This document shows, piece by piece, positions 51,041-61,639 of a stretch of 64,000 nt of DNA. Made by a program: the position numbers and the translations under genes. This DNA is from an uncultured Lachnospiraceae bacterium. GTDB taxonomy: Bacteria > Bacillota > Clostridia > Lachnospirales > Lachnospiraceae. The notes beneath the pieces are model-generated. The model saw only the letters and a list, made by a program, of their open reading frames with translations, was not told the DNA's origin and made no database searches. Position 1 is the stretch's first letter; every line of letters starts with the position of its first letter. The DNA lies in assembly GCA_900315505.1 (NCBI GenBank), contig OMZG01000001.1, forward strand, positions 186,001-250,000. Direction: 5' to 3'.

Positions 51041-51877
51041 ATGGCTATTTTTTCAAAAAAGAAACAGAAAAAGACTCTGCACAATCTCGACCCGAATGTG
51101 ACCGAAGCCGATATCATGTCGATGGTAAATGAGAGCCACGAGCAGGGGAATCTCAGGGCATCAGAGGCTGAGATGATAGAGAATATCTTTGCCTTTGATG
51201 ACAAGGATGCAAAGGATATCATGACACACCGTTCTGATATCGAGGCGCTGAACGGTGAGATGACTCTTGGGGAAGCGATAGAGGTTTTCGACAAGAGCCA
51301 TTTTTCCAGATTCCCTGTGTATCTGAAGAATCTCGACAATATCATCGGTACGATCCACATGAAGGAGCTTTTCCACTTTGCGATCAAGCAGACTGACAGG
51401 GACAGGAAGATAAGAGACATCGACGGACTTATAAGAAAGGCCCAGTTCATCCCGGAGACCCATTCTATCAATACGCTTTTTACACAGATGCAGTTCCAGA
51501 AGCTGCACCTGATGATAGTTGTGGACGAGTACGGGCAGACATCCGGCATCATCACGATGGAGGATATTCTCGAGGAGATAGTAGGCAATATCCAGGATGA
51601 GCATGATACAGATGAGAGGCTTATCGTTGAAAAGGCTCCCGGAGTCTATATCATAAGCGGAAAGGCACCGCTTTCAGAGGTTGCGGGGCGGCTGCATATT
51701 GATCTCACTGAGGTCGAACAGTCAGAGATAGAGACGCTCAACGGCCTGCTTATCTATCTGTATGGTCATGTTCCTGAGGAAAATGCTCATTTCAGGCTGA
51801 AGGCCTTCGGATATATTTTTGAAATACTTGGTGTTCATGAGAGAGTGATCACAAAAGTGAAGGTACAGAAGGCTTGA
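51041..51877 (+). CDS. CBS-domain protein of the CorC/HlyC type, without membrane domain
   Basis: A 278-residue cytoplasmic protein. Two CBS domains (about 60–190) begin with DIMTHRSDIEALNGEMTL and continue through VVDEYGQTSGIITMEDILEEIVGNI. The CorC_HlyC (transporter-associated) domain occupies about 200–275 (DLTEVEQSEIETLNGLLIYLYGHVP). The N-terminal DUF21 membrane domain of full-length hemolysin-C/CNNM homologues is missing, as in CorC. It may assist Mg2+/Co2+ transport, but no partner transporter is nearby. The short gap from alr suggests co-transcription. Its TGA stop sits inside the yebC −35 box. Confidence 0.88.
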   Translation: MAIFSKKKQKKTLHNLDPNVTEADIMSMVNESHEQGNLRASEAEMIENIFAFDDKDAKDIMTHRSDIEALNGEMTLGEAIEVFDKSHFSRFPVYLKNLDNIIGTIHMKELFHFAIKQTDRDRKIRDIDGLIRKAQFIPETHSINTLFTQMQFQKLHLMIVVDEYGQTSGIITMEDILEEIVGNIQDEHDTDERLIVEKAPGVYIISGKAPLSEVAGRLHIDLTEVEQSEIETLNGLLIYLYGHVPEENAHFRLKAFGYIFEILGVHERVITKVKVQKA

Positions 51878-51902
51878 AAGAAAATCGATAAAATGGTAAA
51901 AT
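51874..51902 (+). promoter_or_regulatory. Promoter for yebC
   Basis: TTGAAA (51874–51879), a 17-base spacer and TAAAAT (51897–51902), 37 bases before the ATG. The TGA in TTGAAA is the stop codon of the upstream CBS protein. Confidence 0.75.
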
Positions 51903-51939
51903 TATTAAGTTAAAAAACTAGGAAAGGATTTTATTTAAA

Positions 51940-52680
51940 ATGTCAGGACATTCAAAGTTTGCTAATATCAAGCACAAGAAAGAGAAAAATGATGCTGCAA
52001 AGGGAAAGGTATTCACGATCATCGGACGTGAGATCGCTGTTGCAGTAAAGGAGGGAGGTCCTGATCCTGCAAATAATTCCAAGCTTCGTGATGTCATCGC
52101 CAAGGCCAAGGCAGCGAATATGCCTAATGACACGATTGATCGTGGAATCAAGAAGGCAGCAGGAGATGCCAATAGTGTCAATTACGAGACAGTTACATAT
52201 GAGGGATACGGACCTGGCGGCACAGCCATTATAGTGAAGGCTCTTACAGATAATAAGAACCGTACCGCAGCTAATGTCAGGAATGCTTTCTCAAAGGGTC
52301 ACGGGAATATCGGTACACAGGGCTGTGTATCATATATGTTCGACGAAAAGGGACAGATCATCGTAGACAAGGAAGAGTGCGATATGGACTCTGATTCTCT
52401 CATGATGGCTGCTCTTGATGCGGGTGCTGATGACTTCGAGGAAGAGGATGACAGCTACGTCATCACTACTACACCGGAGGACTTCTCAGACGTCAGAGGC
52501 AAGCTTGAGGATCAGGGGATTTCTATGGCTGATGCACAGGTGACAATGATCCCTCAGACCTATGTGACTCTTTCAAGCGAAGAGGATAAGACAAATATTC
52601 AGAGAATACTTGACTGGCTCGACAACGATGACGATGTCCAGGAGGTATATAATAACTGGGATAATGATAGCGAGGATTAA
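51940..52680 (+). CDS. yebC: YebC/PmpR family protein
   Basis: Members are described as transcription regulators and, more recently, as translation factors that relieve ribosome stalling at proline-rich stretches. It is 246 residues. The start MSGHSKFANIKHKKEKNDAAKGKVF is the family signature, followed by EGYGPGGTAIIVKALTDNKNRT and an acidic C-terminal end. SD AGGAAAGGA. A promoter lies upstream, and glgA follows 25 bases later with its own SD. Confidence 0.95.
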   Translation: MSGHSKFANIKHKKEKNDAAKGKVFTIIGREIAVAVKEGGPDPANNSKLRDVIAKAKAANMPNDTIDRGIKKAAGDANSVNYETVTYEGYGPGGTAIIVKALTDNKNRTAANVRNAFSKGHGNIGTQGCVSYMFDEKGQIIVDKEECDMDSDSLMMAALDAGADDFEEEDDSYVITTTPEDFSDVRGKLEDQGISMADAQVTMIPQTYVTLSSEEDKTNIQRILDWLDNDDDVQEVYNNWDNDSED

Positions 52681-52705
52681 ATTCTCATAGCGAGGAGGTA
52701 AGGCC

Positions 52706-54169
52706 ATGAAGAAAATTCTTTTTGCAGCAAGTGAATGTTTTCCATTCGTGAAGACCGGAGGATTAGCCGATGTAGTCGGAGCGCTTCCGAAGGAATTCGA
52801 CAAGGAGAACTGGGATATCAGGGTAGTAATTCCTGATTATACCTGCATTCCGCCGAGATTCCGTGACAATTTCAGATTCGTCACGAGCTTTCAGATGTCA
52901 GGCGGATCACTGATGGGCGAAAAGTATGTTGGCGTTATGGAGTATGAATACGCAGGCATCACTTATTATTTCATCGACAATCTCGAGTATTTCGAGTGCT
53001 TCTATCCATACGGGGACACGAGATATGACATTGAGAAGTTCACCTTTTTCGATAAGGCAGTTCTCTCAATGCTTCCGGTTATCGATTTCAAGCCGGACAT
53101 CATTCACTGTCATGACTGGCAGACCGGATTCATCCCTGTATATCTGAAGAATGAATTCCAGGGCAATGAATTCTTCTGGGGCATCAAGACCATCATGACA
53201 ATCCACAATCTCAAGTTCCAGGGAGTCTGGGACATAGAGACAATGGAGGGCCTGTCGGGATTTCCTTCATATCTTTTCACTCCGGACAAGCTGGAGTTCA
53301 ACAAGGGCGGCAATATGCTGAAAGGCGGTCTTGTGTATGCTGATTATATCACCACAGTATCACAGACCTACTGCGAGGAGATCCAGACACCGTACTATGG
53401 CGAGGGACTTGACGGGCTTCTGGCATCAAGGCATTTCGACATGCAGGGTATAGTGAATGGTATAGATTATATCACTTACGACCCATCTACAGATATGTCG
53501 ATCTACAAGCAGTATGACGTATCGAGTTTCCGCCGGAATAAGAAGGTAAATAAGGAGAAGCTTCAGGAAGAGCTCGGACTCACGGTAGATGGCAAGAAGT
53601 ATCTCATAGGTCTGGTATCGAGACTCACAGACCAGAAGGGACTTGACCTGATCAATTACGCAATGGACGGCATTGCAGATGACAATACCCAGTTCGTAGT
53701 GGTAGGAACCGGCGAGAACCGTTATGAGAATATGTTCCGTCACTATGCATGGAAGTACCCGGACAGAGTTTCAGCAAATATCTACTATTCAGAGGATATG
53801 GCACGAAAGCTCTATGCAGCAGCAGATGCATTCCTGATGCCATCGAGATTCGAGCCATGCGGTCTCACCCAGCTGATAGCCTTCAGATACGGTACAATCC
53901 CTATCGTGAGAGAAACCGGCGGCCTGAAGGATACGGTAGCTCCGTACAATGAATATGACAAGACCGGAGACGGCTTCTCATTCAAGAATTACAATGGCGA
54001 TGAGATGCTTAATATCATCAATTATTCGAAGGAGATCTACTTCACAAAGAAGACCGACTGGAACAAGATGGCAGAGCGCGACATGAAGAAAGACTACTCA
54101 TGGAACGCTTCGAAGTTCAAGTATGAGGGTCTGTACAATTATCTCTGCGGAGATACACAGGAAGGATAA
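52706..54169 (+). CDS. glgA: Glycogen synthase (ADP-glucose)
   Basis: Transfers glucose from ADP-glucose to alpha-1,4-glucan. It is 487 residues, GT5 family. The ADP-glucose loop KTGGLADVVGALPKEF is at 16–31; HCHDWQTGFIP and the C-terminal MPSRFEPCGLTQLIA motif containing the catalytic glutamate are intact. SD GAGGAGG lies before the ATG. No other glycogen genes (glgB, C, P) are in the window, so the pathway is split on the chromosome. Confidence 0.95.
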   Translation: MKKILFAASECFPFVKTGGLADVVGALPKEFDKENWDIRVVIPDYTCIPPRFRDNFRFVTSFQMSGGSLMGEKYVGVMEYEYAGITYYFIDNLEYFECFYPYGDTRYDIEKFTFFDKAVLSMLPVIDFKPDIIHCHDWQTGFIPVYLKNEFQGNEFFWGIKTIMTIHNLKFQGVWDIETMEGLSGFPSYLFTPDKLEFNKGGNMLKGGLVYADYITTVSQTYCEEIQTPYYGEGLDGLLASRHFDMQGIVNGIDYITYDPSTDMSIYKQYDVSSFRRNKKVNKEKLQEELGLTVDGKKYLIGLVSRLTDQKGLDLINYAMDGIADDNTQFVVVGTGENRYENMFRHYAWKYPDRVSANIYYSEDMARKLYAAADAFLMPSRFEPCGLTQLIAFRYGTIPIVRETGGLKDTVAPYNEYDKTGDGFSFKNYNGDEMLNIINYSKEIYFTKKTDWNKMAERDMKKDYSWNASKFKYEGLYNYLCGDTQEG

Positions 54170-54181
54170 TACAAAGGCAGT

Positions 54182-56764
54182 ATGTCAGATACGAGGAAGA
54201 GAAAGAAAGGTAAGGCAGCAGAAGCAAAGCAGCCTGAATCCGGAGTGATAAGGGACGTTATCCTCTGGCTTTCCCTTGCAGTCTGCATACTGCTTTTTCT
54301 TAGCAGCTTCGGGCTCGGAGGGAAAGCGGGGAACACCATAGGCCGCTTCCTCTTCGGGCTTTTTGGTGCGGTAAATTACCTACTCCCGATAGGACTGCTT
54401 ATCGGGATTTTTTTTGCGGTATCGAATAAGGGAAATACCATAGCGAGGATTAAGCTGTGGGCGGCTTTTTTCTTTGTGATATTCCTGGACGGGATCATAG
54501 ATGTGATCATGTACGGGAAGGCAGTTCCGTCGCCTGCGAGGGCATATCTTATCTCATATAGGGGTAAGTCCGGTGGAGGATTCTTCGGGTGTATCATTGG
54601 AGGTCTGTTCGCAAAGGCATTTGGGCCTCTTGTCGCAGGAATACTCCTGGTGATCTTTATGATCATATGCATAGTGCTCGTGACTGAGAAGGGACTGCTG
54701 TCGAGATTTATCGACAGGGACGGGACTCCGAAGGAGGAAAAGAAAGAGCCTGAGAAAAGGGAAGGCCGTAAAAGACGTGAAAGCGACATGATAGCAGATG
54801 AGCCTGAGAAAAAGCCTGCGAAGAAAAAAAGGGTTTTCTCAGGTGTGACATTGATCCCATCTCCTGAGAAGGAGGAAAGTGCGCCGGAGCGTCATGATGG
54901 ACTTCGGGAGCTGACCAGTGATGATCTAAAAGAGGCAGAAGAAAACACTCAGAAGAAGCCTGATGACATCCCTGTAGCAGCCGAAAAGGAAGAGGTCAGG
55001 CTCGTAAGCGGTCAGGATGTAAAGACGAATATCCATATAGTGGATGAACCAGATCCCGAGCCACAACCACAGCCTCTACCAGAGCCTGTCAAAGAAGTGC
55101 AGAAGCCACAGATACATGTGGCAGCGCCGAAGGCAGCAAGTGACGGAATTCATGAGATCACAGAAGATGTGTATGACGAGCCGAAGACGCAGCCAGTACA
55201 GGAAGAAAAGAAGCCTGATATTGATAATGCTCCAATTGCTATGGACAGGCCGTCTGTGCCGGAGCGAGAATATGTATTTCCACCGGTATCTCTCCTGAAG
55301 CAGGAGAAGCAGGGCACCAATGCCAATACGCAGGAATACCTGCAGCAGACAGCTGACAAGCTTGCTACCACGCTCAAGAACTTCGGCGTTGATGCACAGG
55401 TGACAGACGTGACCTGCGGTCCTACGGTCACCAGATACGAGATCCATCCTGAGATGGGAGTCAAGGTATCAAAGATCGTGAATCTGGCTGACGATATCAA
55501 GCTGAATCTGGCAGCTGCAGATATCCGTATCGAGGCGCCGATACCAGGCAAGAGCGCGGTAGGAATTGAGGTCCCGAACAGGCATACAATGGTAGTCCCG
55601 TTCAGGGAGATGATGGAATCAAAGGAATTCCAGAGCACGAAGTCAAAGATTGCTTTTGCGGCAGGAAGAGATATTGCCGGCAAGGTCATTGTATCAGACA
55701 TTGCGAAGATGCCTCATCTGCTGATAGCAGGAGCTACAGGCTCAGGAAAGTCAGTCTGCATCAATACGATCATCATGTCGATACTTTACAAGGCAAAGCC
55801 TTCTGAAGTAAAATTCATAATGATCGATCCGAAGGTCGTGGAGCTCTCGGTGTACAATGGCATACCACATCTGATGACACCTGTGGTCACCGATCCGAAG
55901 AAGGCGGCCGGGGCACTGCAGTGGGCGGTAAATGAGATGACCGACCGCTACAAGAGGTTTGCAGAGACCGGAGTCCGTGATATAAAGGGCTACAATGCCA
56001 GGATAAAAAATGGTAAGATAGCAATCAGGGATAAGAACGGTGAATCCGTGATGGTAAATGTGGAAAGGATGCCGCAGATAGTCGTCATCGTGGATGAGCT
56101 TGCAGATCTCATGATGCAGTGCCCAAAGGAAGTCGAAGGAGCCATCTGCAGACTGGCACAGCTGGCAAGAGCCTGTGGCATACACCTCGTCATTGCTACG
56201 CAGAGACCATCTGTTGATGTCATCACCGGACTCATCAAGGCCAATATGCCTAGCCGTATAGCATTTGCAGTCACTAGCGGTGTGGATTCGAGGACCATTC
56301 TTGACATGAATGGCGCTGAGAAGCTCTTAGGGAAAGGCGACATGCTCTATTTCCCGCAGGGGTTTACAAAGCCGCTCAGGGTCCAGGGAGCCTTTGTTCC
56401 TGACGAGGATGTCTCGAAGGTAGTCGACTTCATAAAGAAGCAGAACGGTGGAGACGCGGAGTACGATTCGCAGATCCAGGAATCAATAGAAGAGAGCACC
56501 CCTTCATCAGAATCAGGAGATTCGGATGCAGGCGGTGATTTCAATGAGAGAGACCAGTATTTTGCAGATGCAGGCCGTCTCATAATAGACAAGCAGAAGG
56601 GCTCGATCGGAATGCTGCAGAGGAATTTCAAGATAGGATTCAACCGTGCAGCGCGTATCATGGATCAGCTGGAGGAGGCAGGCGTCGTCGGAGCCGAGAC
56701 AGGCACAAAGCCGCGTACAGTCCTGATGACATTGGAGCAGTTTAATCAGTATCTGGAAAGTTAA
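54182..56764 (+). CDS. ftsK: DNA translocase FtsK/SpoIIIE
   Basis: ATP-driven motor that pumps DNA through the division or sporulation septum. It is 860 residues. Four N-terminal membrane segments lie at about 20–42, 55–78, 88–108 and 136–163. A charged, proline/glutamate-rich linker runs from 180 to 385. The motor follows: Walker [10 protein letters not shown] near 517–525, Walker [13 protein letters not shown], then [15 protein letters not shown]-terminal winged helix ([22 protein letters not shown]) corresponds to the gamma domain that reads polar DNA sequences. The TAA stop lies at the start of a heptanucleotide array. Confidence 0.96.
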   Translation: MSDTRKRKKGKAAEAKQPESGVIRDVILWLSLAVCILLFLSSFGLGGKAGNTIGRFLFGLFGAVNYLLPIGLLIGIFFAVSNKGNTIARIKLWAAFFFVIFLDGIIDVIMYGKAVPSPARAYLISYRGKSGGGFFGCIIGGLFAKAFGPLVAGILLVIFMIICIVLVTEKGLLSRFIDRDGTPKEEKKEPEKREGRKRRESDMIADEPEKKPAKKKRVFSGVTLIPSPEKEESAPERHDGLRELTSDDLKEAEENTQKKPDDIPVAAEKEEVRLVSGQDVKTNIHIVDEPDPEPQPQPLPEPVKEVQKPQIHVAAPKAASDGIHEITEDVYDEPKTQPVQEEKKPDIDNAPIAMDRPSVPEREYVFPPVSLLKQEKQGTNANTQEYLQQTADKLATTLKNFGVDAQVTDVTCGPTVTRYEIHPEMGVKVSKIVNLADDIKLNLAAADIRIEAPIPGKSAVGIEVPNRHTMVVPFREMMESKEFQSTKSKIAFAAGRDIAGKVIVSDIAKMPHLLIAGATGSGKSVCINTIIMSILYKAKPSEVKFIMIDPKVVELSVYNGIPHLMTPVVTDPKKAAGALQWAVNEMTDRYKRFAETGVRDIKGYNARIKNGKIAIRDKNGESVMVNVERMPQIVVIVDELADLMMQCPKEVEGAICRLAQLARACGIHLVIATQRPSVDVITGLIKANMPSRIAFAVTSGVDSRTILDMNGAEKLLGKGDMLYFPQGFTKPLRVQGAFVPDEDVSKVVDFIKKQNGGDAEYDSQIQESIEESTPSSESGDSDAGGDFNERDQYFADAGRLIIDKQKGSIGMLQRNFKIGFNRAARIMDQLEEAGVVGAETGTKPRTVLMTLEQFNQYLES

Positions 56765-56856
56765 AAGTACAGAGTTCAAAGTACAAAGTTCAAAGTTCAA
56801 AGTTCAAAGTTAAAACTTAAAACTAATAACTAATAACTCAGAACTCAGAATTAAAA
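56762..56856. repeat. AGTTCAA / AACTNNN heptanucleotide array, ftsK–fhs gap
   Basis: The left part has about six AGTTCAA-like units (some AGTACAA). The right part has AACT-led heptamers (AACTTAA, AACTAAT, AACTCAG). The AGTT and AACT cores recur every seven bases and are complementary, so the array can fold back on itself. It contains the ftsK stop and ends just before the fhs SD (AAGGAGG). Confidence 0.88.
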
Positions 56857-56869
56857 CCAAGGAGGCAAT

Positions 56870-58540
56870 ATGAAGTCAGACATTGAGATCGCACAGGAAG
56901 CAGAGAAGCTTCGTATCGAGAAGGTGGCAGAGAGGTATGATATACCTTATGATTCACTCGAGCTGTATGGCAAGTACAAGGCCAAGCTCACAGAGGATTA
57001 TCTGAAGGAGCTTGATGGCAGGCCGGATGGCAGGCTGGTACTTGTCACAGCCATCAATCCTACACCGGCAGGAGAAGGAAAGACTACGACCACAATCGGT
57101 CTTGTAGATGCCCTGAATAAGAGAGGCAGGAAGACCATAGCTGCACTTCGTGAACCTTCACTAGGACCGTGCTTCGGAATAAAAGGAGGAGCAGCAGGCG
57201 GCGGATATGCACAGGTTGTCCCTATGGAAGAGCTGAATCTCCATTTCACAGGTGATTTCCATGCTATTACAAGCGCCAATAACCTTCTTGCAGCAATGCT
57301 TGACAACCATATCCAGAAGGGCAACCAGCTTGGCATCGATCCGAGAAGCGTAGTATGGAAGCGCTGCATGGATATGAACGACAGGGTACTCCGTAATATC
57401 GTTGTAGGACTCGGTAAGAAGTCAGACGGTATGCCTCGTGAGGATCATTTCGTGATCTCAGTGGCAAGCGAAGTCATGGCTATCTTCTGCCTGGCGGAGA
57501 ACCTTCATGACCTGAAAGAGAGACTGAAAAAAATAATCGTTGCCTACAATTTTGATGGTGAGCCTGTAACGGCTGATGACCTCAAGGCCACTGGTGCTAT
57601 GGCTGCCCTTCTTGTAGATGCATTAAAGCCTAATATCGTACAGACACTTGAGCACAATATGGCAATAGTACATGGCGGACCATTTGCAAATATTGCTCAT
57701 GGCTGCAACTCTGTCCGTGCTACACGTACAGCATTAAAGCTCGGCGATATCGCAGTCACAGAGGCCGGATTCGGTGCTGACCTCGGCGCTGAGAAGTTCT
57801 TCGATATCAAGTGCAGAAAGGCAGGCCTACGTCCTGACGCTGTCGTACTTGTTGCAACAGTGCGTGCCTTAAAGTATAATGGCGGAGTAGCTAAGGATGA
57901 CCTGAAGACAGAGAATCTTGAGGCTCTGAAGAAAGGTATCGTAAATCTTGAGAAACACATTGAGAATCTCCAGAAGTACGGTGTTCCTGTAATCGTGACC
58001 CTGAATTCTTTCGATACAGATACACAGGCTGAGATTGATTTCGTAAAGAATTTCTGCGAGGAGAGAGGCGCTGAGTTCGCTGTATCTGAGGTATTCGCAA
58101 AGGGTGGCGAAGGCGGTCTCGATCTTGCCGACAAGGTAATCGATACCCTTGAGAACAAGAAGAGTGACTTCCATGTGCTCTATCCTGACAATATGCCTCT
58201 CGAGGACAAGATCTGGACTATTGCGAAGGAAATCTACGGTGCTTGCGGTGTCAACTATACTGCCGCTGCCAGGAAGCAGCTCGGCAAGCTGAAGGACATC
58301 GGAATGGACAATCTGCCTGTCTGCATGGCAAAGACTCAGTATTCGCTGTCCGATGATGCGAAGGCTCTTGGCCGTCCGACGGGATTTAAGATTAACGTCA
58401 GAGAAGTGTATCCGTCTGCAGGCGCCGGATTCGTGGTTGCTGTGCTTGGCAATATCATGACGATGCCTGGACTGCCGATGCATCCGGCGGCTGAGAATAT
58501 TGATGTGACGGATGACGGCAGGATAACAGGATTGTTTTAA
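56870..58540 (+). CDS. fhs: Formate--tetrahydrofolate ligase
   Basis: ATP-dependent formylation of tetrahydrofolate, feeding one-carbon units to purine synthesis. It is 556 residues. The ATP loop is TPAGEGKTT (65–73). [24 protein letters not shown] and the [19 protein letters not shown] [16 protein letters not shown] segment are typical. SD AAGGAGG is strong. folD follows within 20 bases, so the two form a folate one-carbon unit. Confidence 0.97.
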   Translation: MKSDIEIAQEAEKLRIEKVAERYDIPYDSLELYGKYKAKLTEDYLKELDGRPDGRLVLVTAINPTPAGEGKTTTTIGLVDALNKRGRKTIAALREPSLGPCFGIKGGAAGGGYAQVVPMEELNLHFTGDFHAITSANNLLAAMLDNHIQKGNQLGIDPRSVVWKRCMDMNDRVLRNIVVGLGKKSDGMPREDHFVISVASEVMAIFCLAENLHDLKERLKKIIVAYNFDGEPVTADDLKATGAMAALLVDALKPNIVQTLEHNMAIVHGGPFANIAHGCNSVRATRTALKLGDIAVTEAGFGADLGAEKFFDIKCRKAGLRPDAVVLVATVRALKYNGGVAKDDLKTENLEALKKGIVNLEKHIENLQKYGVPVIVTLNSFDTDTQAEIDFVKNFCEERGAEFAVSEVFAKGGEGGLDLADKVIDTLENKKSDFHVLYPDNMPLEDKIWTIAKEIYGACGVNYTAAARKQLGKLKDIGMDNLPVCMAKTQYSLSDDAKALGRPTGFKINVREVYPSAGAGFVVAVLGNIMTMPGLPMHPAAENIDVTDDGRITGLF

Positions 58541-58559
58541 GTCTATAATGAGGATAAAT

Positions 58560-59402
58560 ATGAGTGCTGAAAGAATTGACGGTAAGAAAATCTCACAGGA
58601 TATAAAAGACGAGGTAAAGGTGGAGGTTGCTGAGCTTAATGCCAGGGGCATCTATCCATGCCTTGCCGTCGTGCTGGTGGGCGATGACCCTGCAAGCCAC
58701 GTCTATGTGAGAAATAAGATAAAGGCCTGCGAATATACGGGCATCAAGTCTGTTTCTATCAATCTGCCAGCTGATACCGAGGAGAACGAGCTTCTGGAAA
58801 GGGTGCAGGAGCTTAATGCTGATCCATCAGTTCATGGAATTCTCGTGCAGCTTCCTCTGCCTCCGCAGATCGATGAGGACAAGGTGATAAATGCGATAGA
58901 TCCTGATAAGGACGTTGATGGCTTTTCTCCGATATCAGTAGGAAGGCTTTCTATCGGACTTCCGGGCTTCAAATCATGTACGCCGGCTGGCATTATCGAA
59001 CTGATCAGGCGAAGCGGTGTCTCTATCGATGGAAAGAACTGTGTAATTGTGGGCAGGAGCAATATCGTTGGCAAGCCTATGGCCATGCTTCTTCTTCGTG
59101 AGAACGGTACTGTCACTGTATGCCACTCACATACAAAGAATCTGAGAGAGATCACAAGACAGGCTGATATCCTTGTTGCGGCTATCGGAAAGCCTGAGTT
59201 TTTCACTGCTTGCGATATCAAAGATGGTGCTGTAGTCATTGATGTCGGAATGGACAGGGATGAGAATGGAAAGCTCTGCGGAGATGTGGATTTCGAGAGC
59301 GCATCACAGAAGGCGTCATACATCACCCCTGTGCCAGGAGGCGTAGGACCAATGACTATAGCAATGCTCATGAAGAACTGCGTAGAGGCAGCCACCAGGT
59401 AA
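58560..59402 (+). CDS. folD: Methylenetetrahydrofolate dehydrogenase / methenyl-THF cyclohydrolase
   Basis: Bifunctional enzyme linking 10-formyl-THF with 5,10-methylene-THF. It is 280 residues from [10 protein letters not shown], with TGAGGA ahead; the ATG at 58548 lies before that SD. Motifs: the catalytic lysine region [37 protein letters not shown], and the NADP-binding [17 protein letters not shown], ending in [15 protein letters not shown]. It is the natural partner of the upstream fhs. Confidence 0.97.
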   Translation: MSAERIDGKKISQDIKDEVKVEVAELNARGIYPCLAVVLVGDDPASHVYVRNKIKACEYTGIKSVSINLPADTEENELLERVQELNADPSVHGILVQLPLPPQIDEDKVINAIDPDKDVDGFSPISVGRLSIGLPGFKSCTPAGIIELIRRSGVSIDGKNCVIVGRSNIVGKPMAMLLLRENGTVTVCHSHTKNLREITRQADILVAAIGKPEFFTACDIKDGAVVIDVGMDRDENGKLCGDVDFESASQKASYITPVPGGVGPMTIAMLMKNCVEAATR

Positions 59403-59408
59403 TCGCCC

Positions 59409-60332
59409 ATGAAGAAGAAACTCGCGATCGGACTGGTCATAGTTCTCGCCCTGATGGGCTTCATATACTACCAGTACACCAGGTCGTTCTCTTATCAATA
59501 TACAGCCGGACGGCAGGCAGAAGAGAAAAAGGATTATTATGCTGCCGTGCAGCATTACCAGCAGGCTCTGAAGAAGGATAATACAGACACCAGGACTCTT
59601 TTTGCAATAGGGAATGTCTATTATAAGATGGGCTCACAGAAGGTTCTGGCTGAGAACTATCTCCTGAAAGCAGTGAAGCTGGACGGCAATTATACGAGAG
59701 CATTGCGGCTGCTGCTTCAGATATATGAGAGTGACGGCGCTTATGATAAGATGGAGACGGTACAGCAGTATGCGAAGAGCGATGAGGCAAGAGCTGTTTT
59801 TAAGGACTATCTGATCAGGCCGCCTGTGTATTCGCAGGAGGGCGGGACGTATGATGACGATATCATGCTCACCCTGTCGACACCTGAGGGCGGAGATGAT
59901 TACGAGATATTCTACACGACTGACGGCAAGGCCCCGAACGGTGTTCATGGACATCTGTATGACGGCAGCATTTATCTGACAGAAGGAAAGACGAGGGTCA
60001 GGGCAGTCTGCAGAAATGCGAATGGCAAGTTCGGAGAAGTAGAGTCGCATACATATACTATCAAGTACAGGACTCCATCAGAGCCGAAGGCGAGTCCGGA
60101 CGGAGGAGAGTTTACTTCAGAGAAAAAAGTGATGCTCACGGCGGACGAAGGAACTACGATCTACTATTCATGGAGCAAGAAGAGCAGGACTCCTGATACG
60201 TCAGATAAGGTATATACAGAGCCGGTCACTATACCTGAGGGATATAATGTCCTCTCAGCAGTGGCGATTGACCGGCATGGTAAGAAGAGCAAGGTGTATC
60301 ATATGGGATTTTCGTATTACCCGGATAAGTGA
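59409..60332 (+). CDS. Membrane-anchored TPR protein with chitobiase C-terminal-like domains
   Basis: 307 residues. Residues 4–21 are a signal anchor (LAIGLVIVLALMGFIYY). Residues 30–125 hold about three TPR-like helical pairs (AAVQHYQQALKKDNTD; YLLKAVKLDGNYTRAL). Two Ig-like CHB_HEX_C domains follow (about 145–220: YEIFYTTDGKAPNG; 225–305: TIYYSWSKKSRTPDTS), as in Lachnospiraceae cell-surface proteins. Exposed outside the membrane; function unknown. It starts 6 bases after folD. Its stop overlaps the longest frame of the next gene. Confidence 0.8.
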   Translation: MKKKLAIGLVIVLALMGFIYYQYTRSFSYQYTAGRQAEEKKDYYAAVQHYQQALKKDNTDTRTLFAIGNVYYKMGSQKVLAENYLLKAVKLDGNYTRALRLLLQIYESDGAYDKMETVQQYAKSDEARAVFKDYLIRPPVYSQEGGTYDDDIMLTLSTPEGGDDYEIFYTTDGKAPNGVHGHLYDGSIYLTEGKTRVRAVCRNANGKFGEVESHTYTIKYRTPSEPKASPDGGEFTSEKKVMLTADEGTTIYYSWSKKSRTPDTSDKVYTEPVTIPEGYNVLSAVAIDRHGKKSKVYHMGFSYYPDK

Positions 60333-60337
60333 GGAAT

Positions 60338-61639
60338 ATGAGAATATTTGATATCATTGACAGAAAGAAAAACGGAAATACCCTGACAGATGAAGAGATC
60401 AGATTTTTCGTCAGAAGCGTGGTAGACGGTACTGCATCTAATGAGCAGATTGGTGCCATGCTCATGGCCATAGTTCTCCGTGGAATGGACGAATGGGAGA
60501 CTGAAGTCCTGACCATGGCTATGGCTGAGAGCGGAGACAGGATTGACCTTTCGTCAATTGATGGCATCAAGGTTGACAAACACTCAACAGGCGGGGTAGG
60601 TGACAAGACTACACTCATTCTCGTGCCACTCGTAGCATCTCTTGGTATTCCTGTGGCGAAATTCTCAGGCAGGGGCTTGGGACTCACAGGCGGTACGATA
60701 GACAAGCTGGCATCCATTCCTGATATGCACACTAATCTGTCAGAGGAGCAGTTCGTCAGTCAGATACAGCGCATAGGCTGCGCGATTGCAACGACCGCGA
60801 GAAATCTGGATCCGTGCGATAAGAAGCTGTATGCGATAAGGGATGTGACAGCGACGGTAGACTGCATTCCGCTTATAGCTTCATCCGTGATGAGCAAGAA
60901 GATAGCATCGGGCGCGGATGCCGTGGTACTTGATGTGAAGTGCGGACATGGCGCTTTCATGAAGGATGTCAGGAGTGCAAGGAAGCTTGCAGAGCTATGT
61001 GTGAAGATTGGAAAGAAGGCAGGTCTTCGCATATCAGCTGTCATCTCGGATATGAATGAGCCGCTTGGGAATGCAGTCGGCAATTCACTCGAGGTACAGG
61101 AAGCACTGGATGTGCTGAATGGAAAGGGACCAAAGGATCTGAAGAGGCTTACTATATGCCTGGCATCACACATGGTGATACTGGGCGGGAAGGCGAAGGA
61201 TACCGCGGAGGCAGAGAGGCTGCTACAGAGGTCGATAGACAGCGGAAGGGCAAGGCAGAAATTCCGCGAGATGATAAGAGCCCAGGGTGGCAAGGACATC
61301 ACAGAAAAGCCTGATCTGCTGCCTAAGTCGAGATACAGGGGAGTTGTTACGGCGGAACATGAGGGATATGTAAGCGGACTGGACGCAGCATATATCGGAC
61401 ATGCAGCCAATGTCCTCGGAGCCGGAAGGCTTAAGAAGGAGGACTCAATAGACTATTCGGCAGGAGTATATCTGTATAAGAAGGCAGGAGACTATGTGAA
61501 AAAGGGCGATGAGCTCCTGTGTCTGTATTCGAGAAGCAGGGATGCGATAATGGATGCGGAGAGCGATATCAGAAGGGCATATACCTTTTCTGATGAGAAG
61601 CCTGAGACAGGAAATATTATTCTGGAGGAAAAGTTTTAG
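60338..61639 (+). CDS. pdp: Pyrimidine-nucleoside phosphorylase
   Basis: Splits uridine, thymidine or deoxyuridine with phosphate for nucleoside salvage. It is 433 residues from MRIFDIIDRKKNG; GTGAGGA upstream decides against the GTG at 60329. Motifs: DEEIRFFVRSVVDG, the phosphate-site DKHSTGGVGDKTTLI, SGRGLGLTGGTIDKLASIP and DVKCGHGAFMKDV. Bacillus-type Pdp is favoured over strict thymidine phosphorylase, but substrate range cannot be settled from sequence. phoH begins at the next base. Confidence 0.93.
   Translation: MRIFDIIDRKKNGNTLTDEEIRFFVRSVVDGTASNEQIGAMLMAIVLRGMDEWETEVLTMAMAESGDRIDLSSIDGIKVDKHSTGGVGDKTTLILVPLVASLGIPVAKFSGRGLGLTGGTIDKLASIPDMHTNLSEEQFVSQIQRIGCAIATTARNLDPCDKKLYAIRDVTATVDCIPLIASSVMSKKIASGADAVVLDVKCGHGAFMKDVRSARKLAELCVKIGKKAGLRISAVISDMNEPLGNAVGNSLEVQEALDVLNGKGPKDLKRLTICLASHMVILGGKAKDTAEAERLLQRSIDSGRARQKFREMIRAQGGKDITEKPDLLPKSRYRGVVTAEHEGYVSGLDAAYIGHAANVLGAGRLKKEDSIDYSAGVYLYKKAGDYVKKGDELLCLYSRSRDAIMDAESDIRRAYTFSDEKPETGNIILEEKF

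Noticed and set aside
57869..58651. Minus-strand open frame (260 codons) opposite fhs/folD
   Set aside because: Antisense to two intact conserved genes, no recognisable family, no start signals.
60760..61410. Minus-strand open frame (216 codons) opposite pdp
   Set aside because: Serine/alanine-rich shadow of the codon pattern of pdp; no SD or domain.
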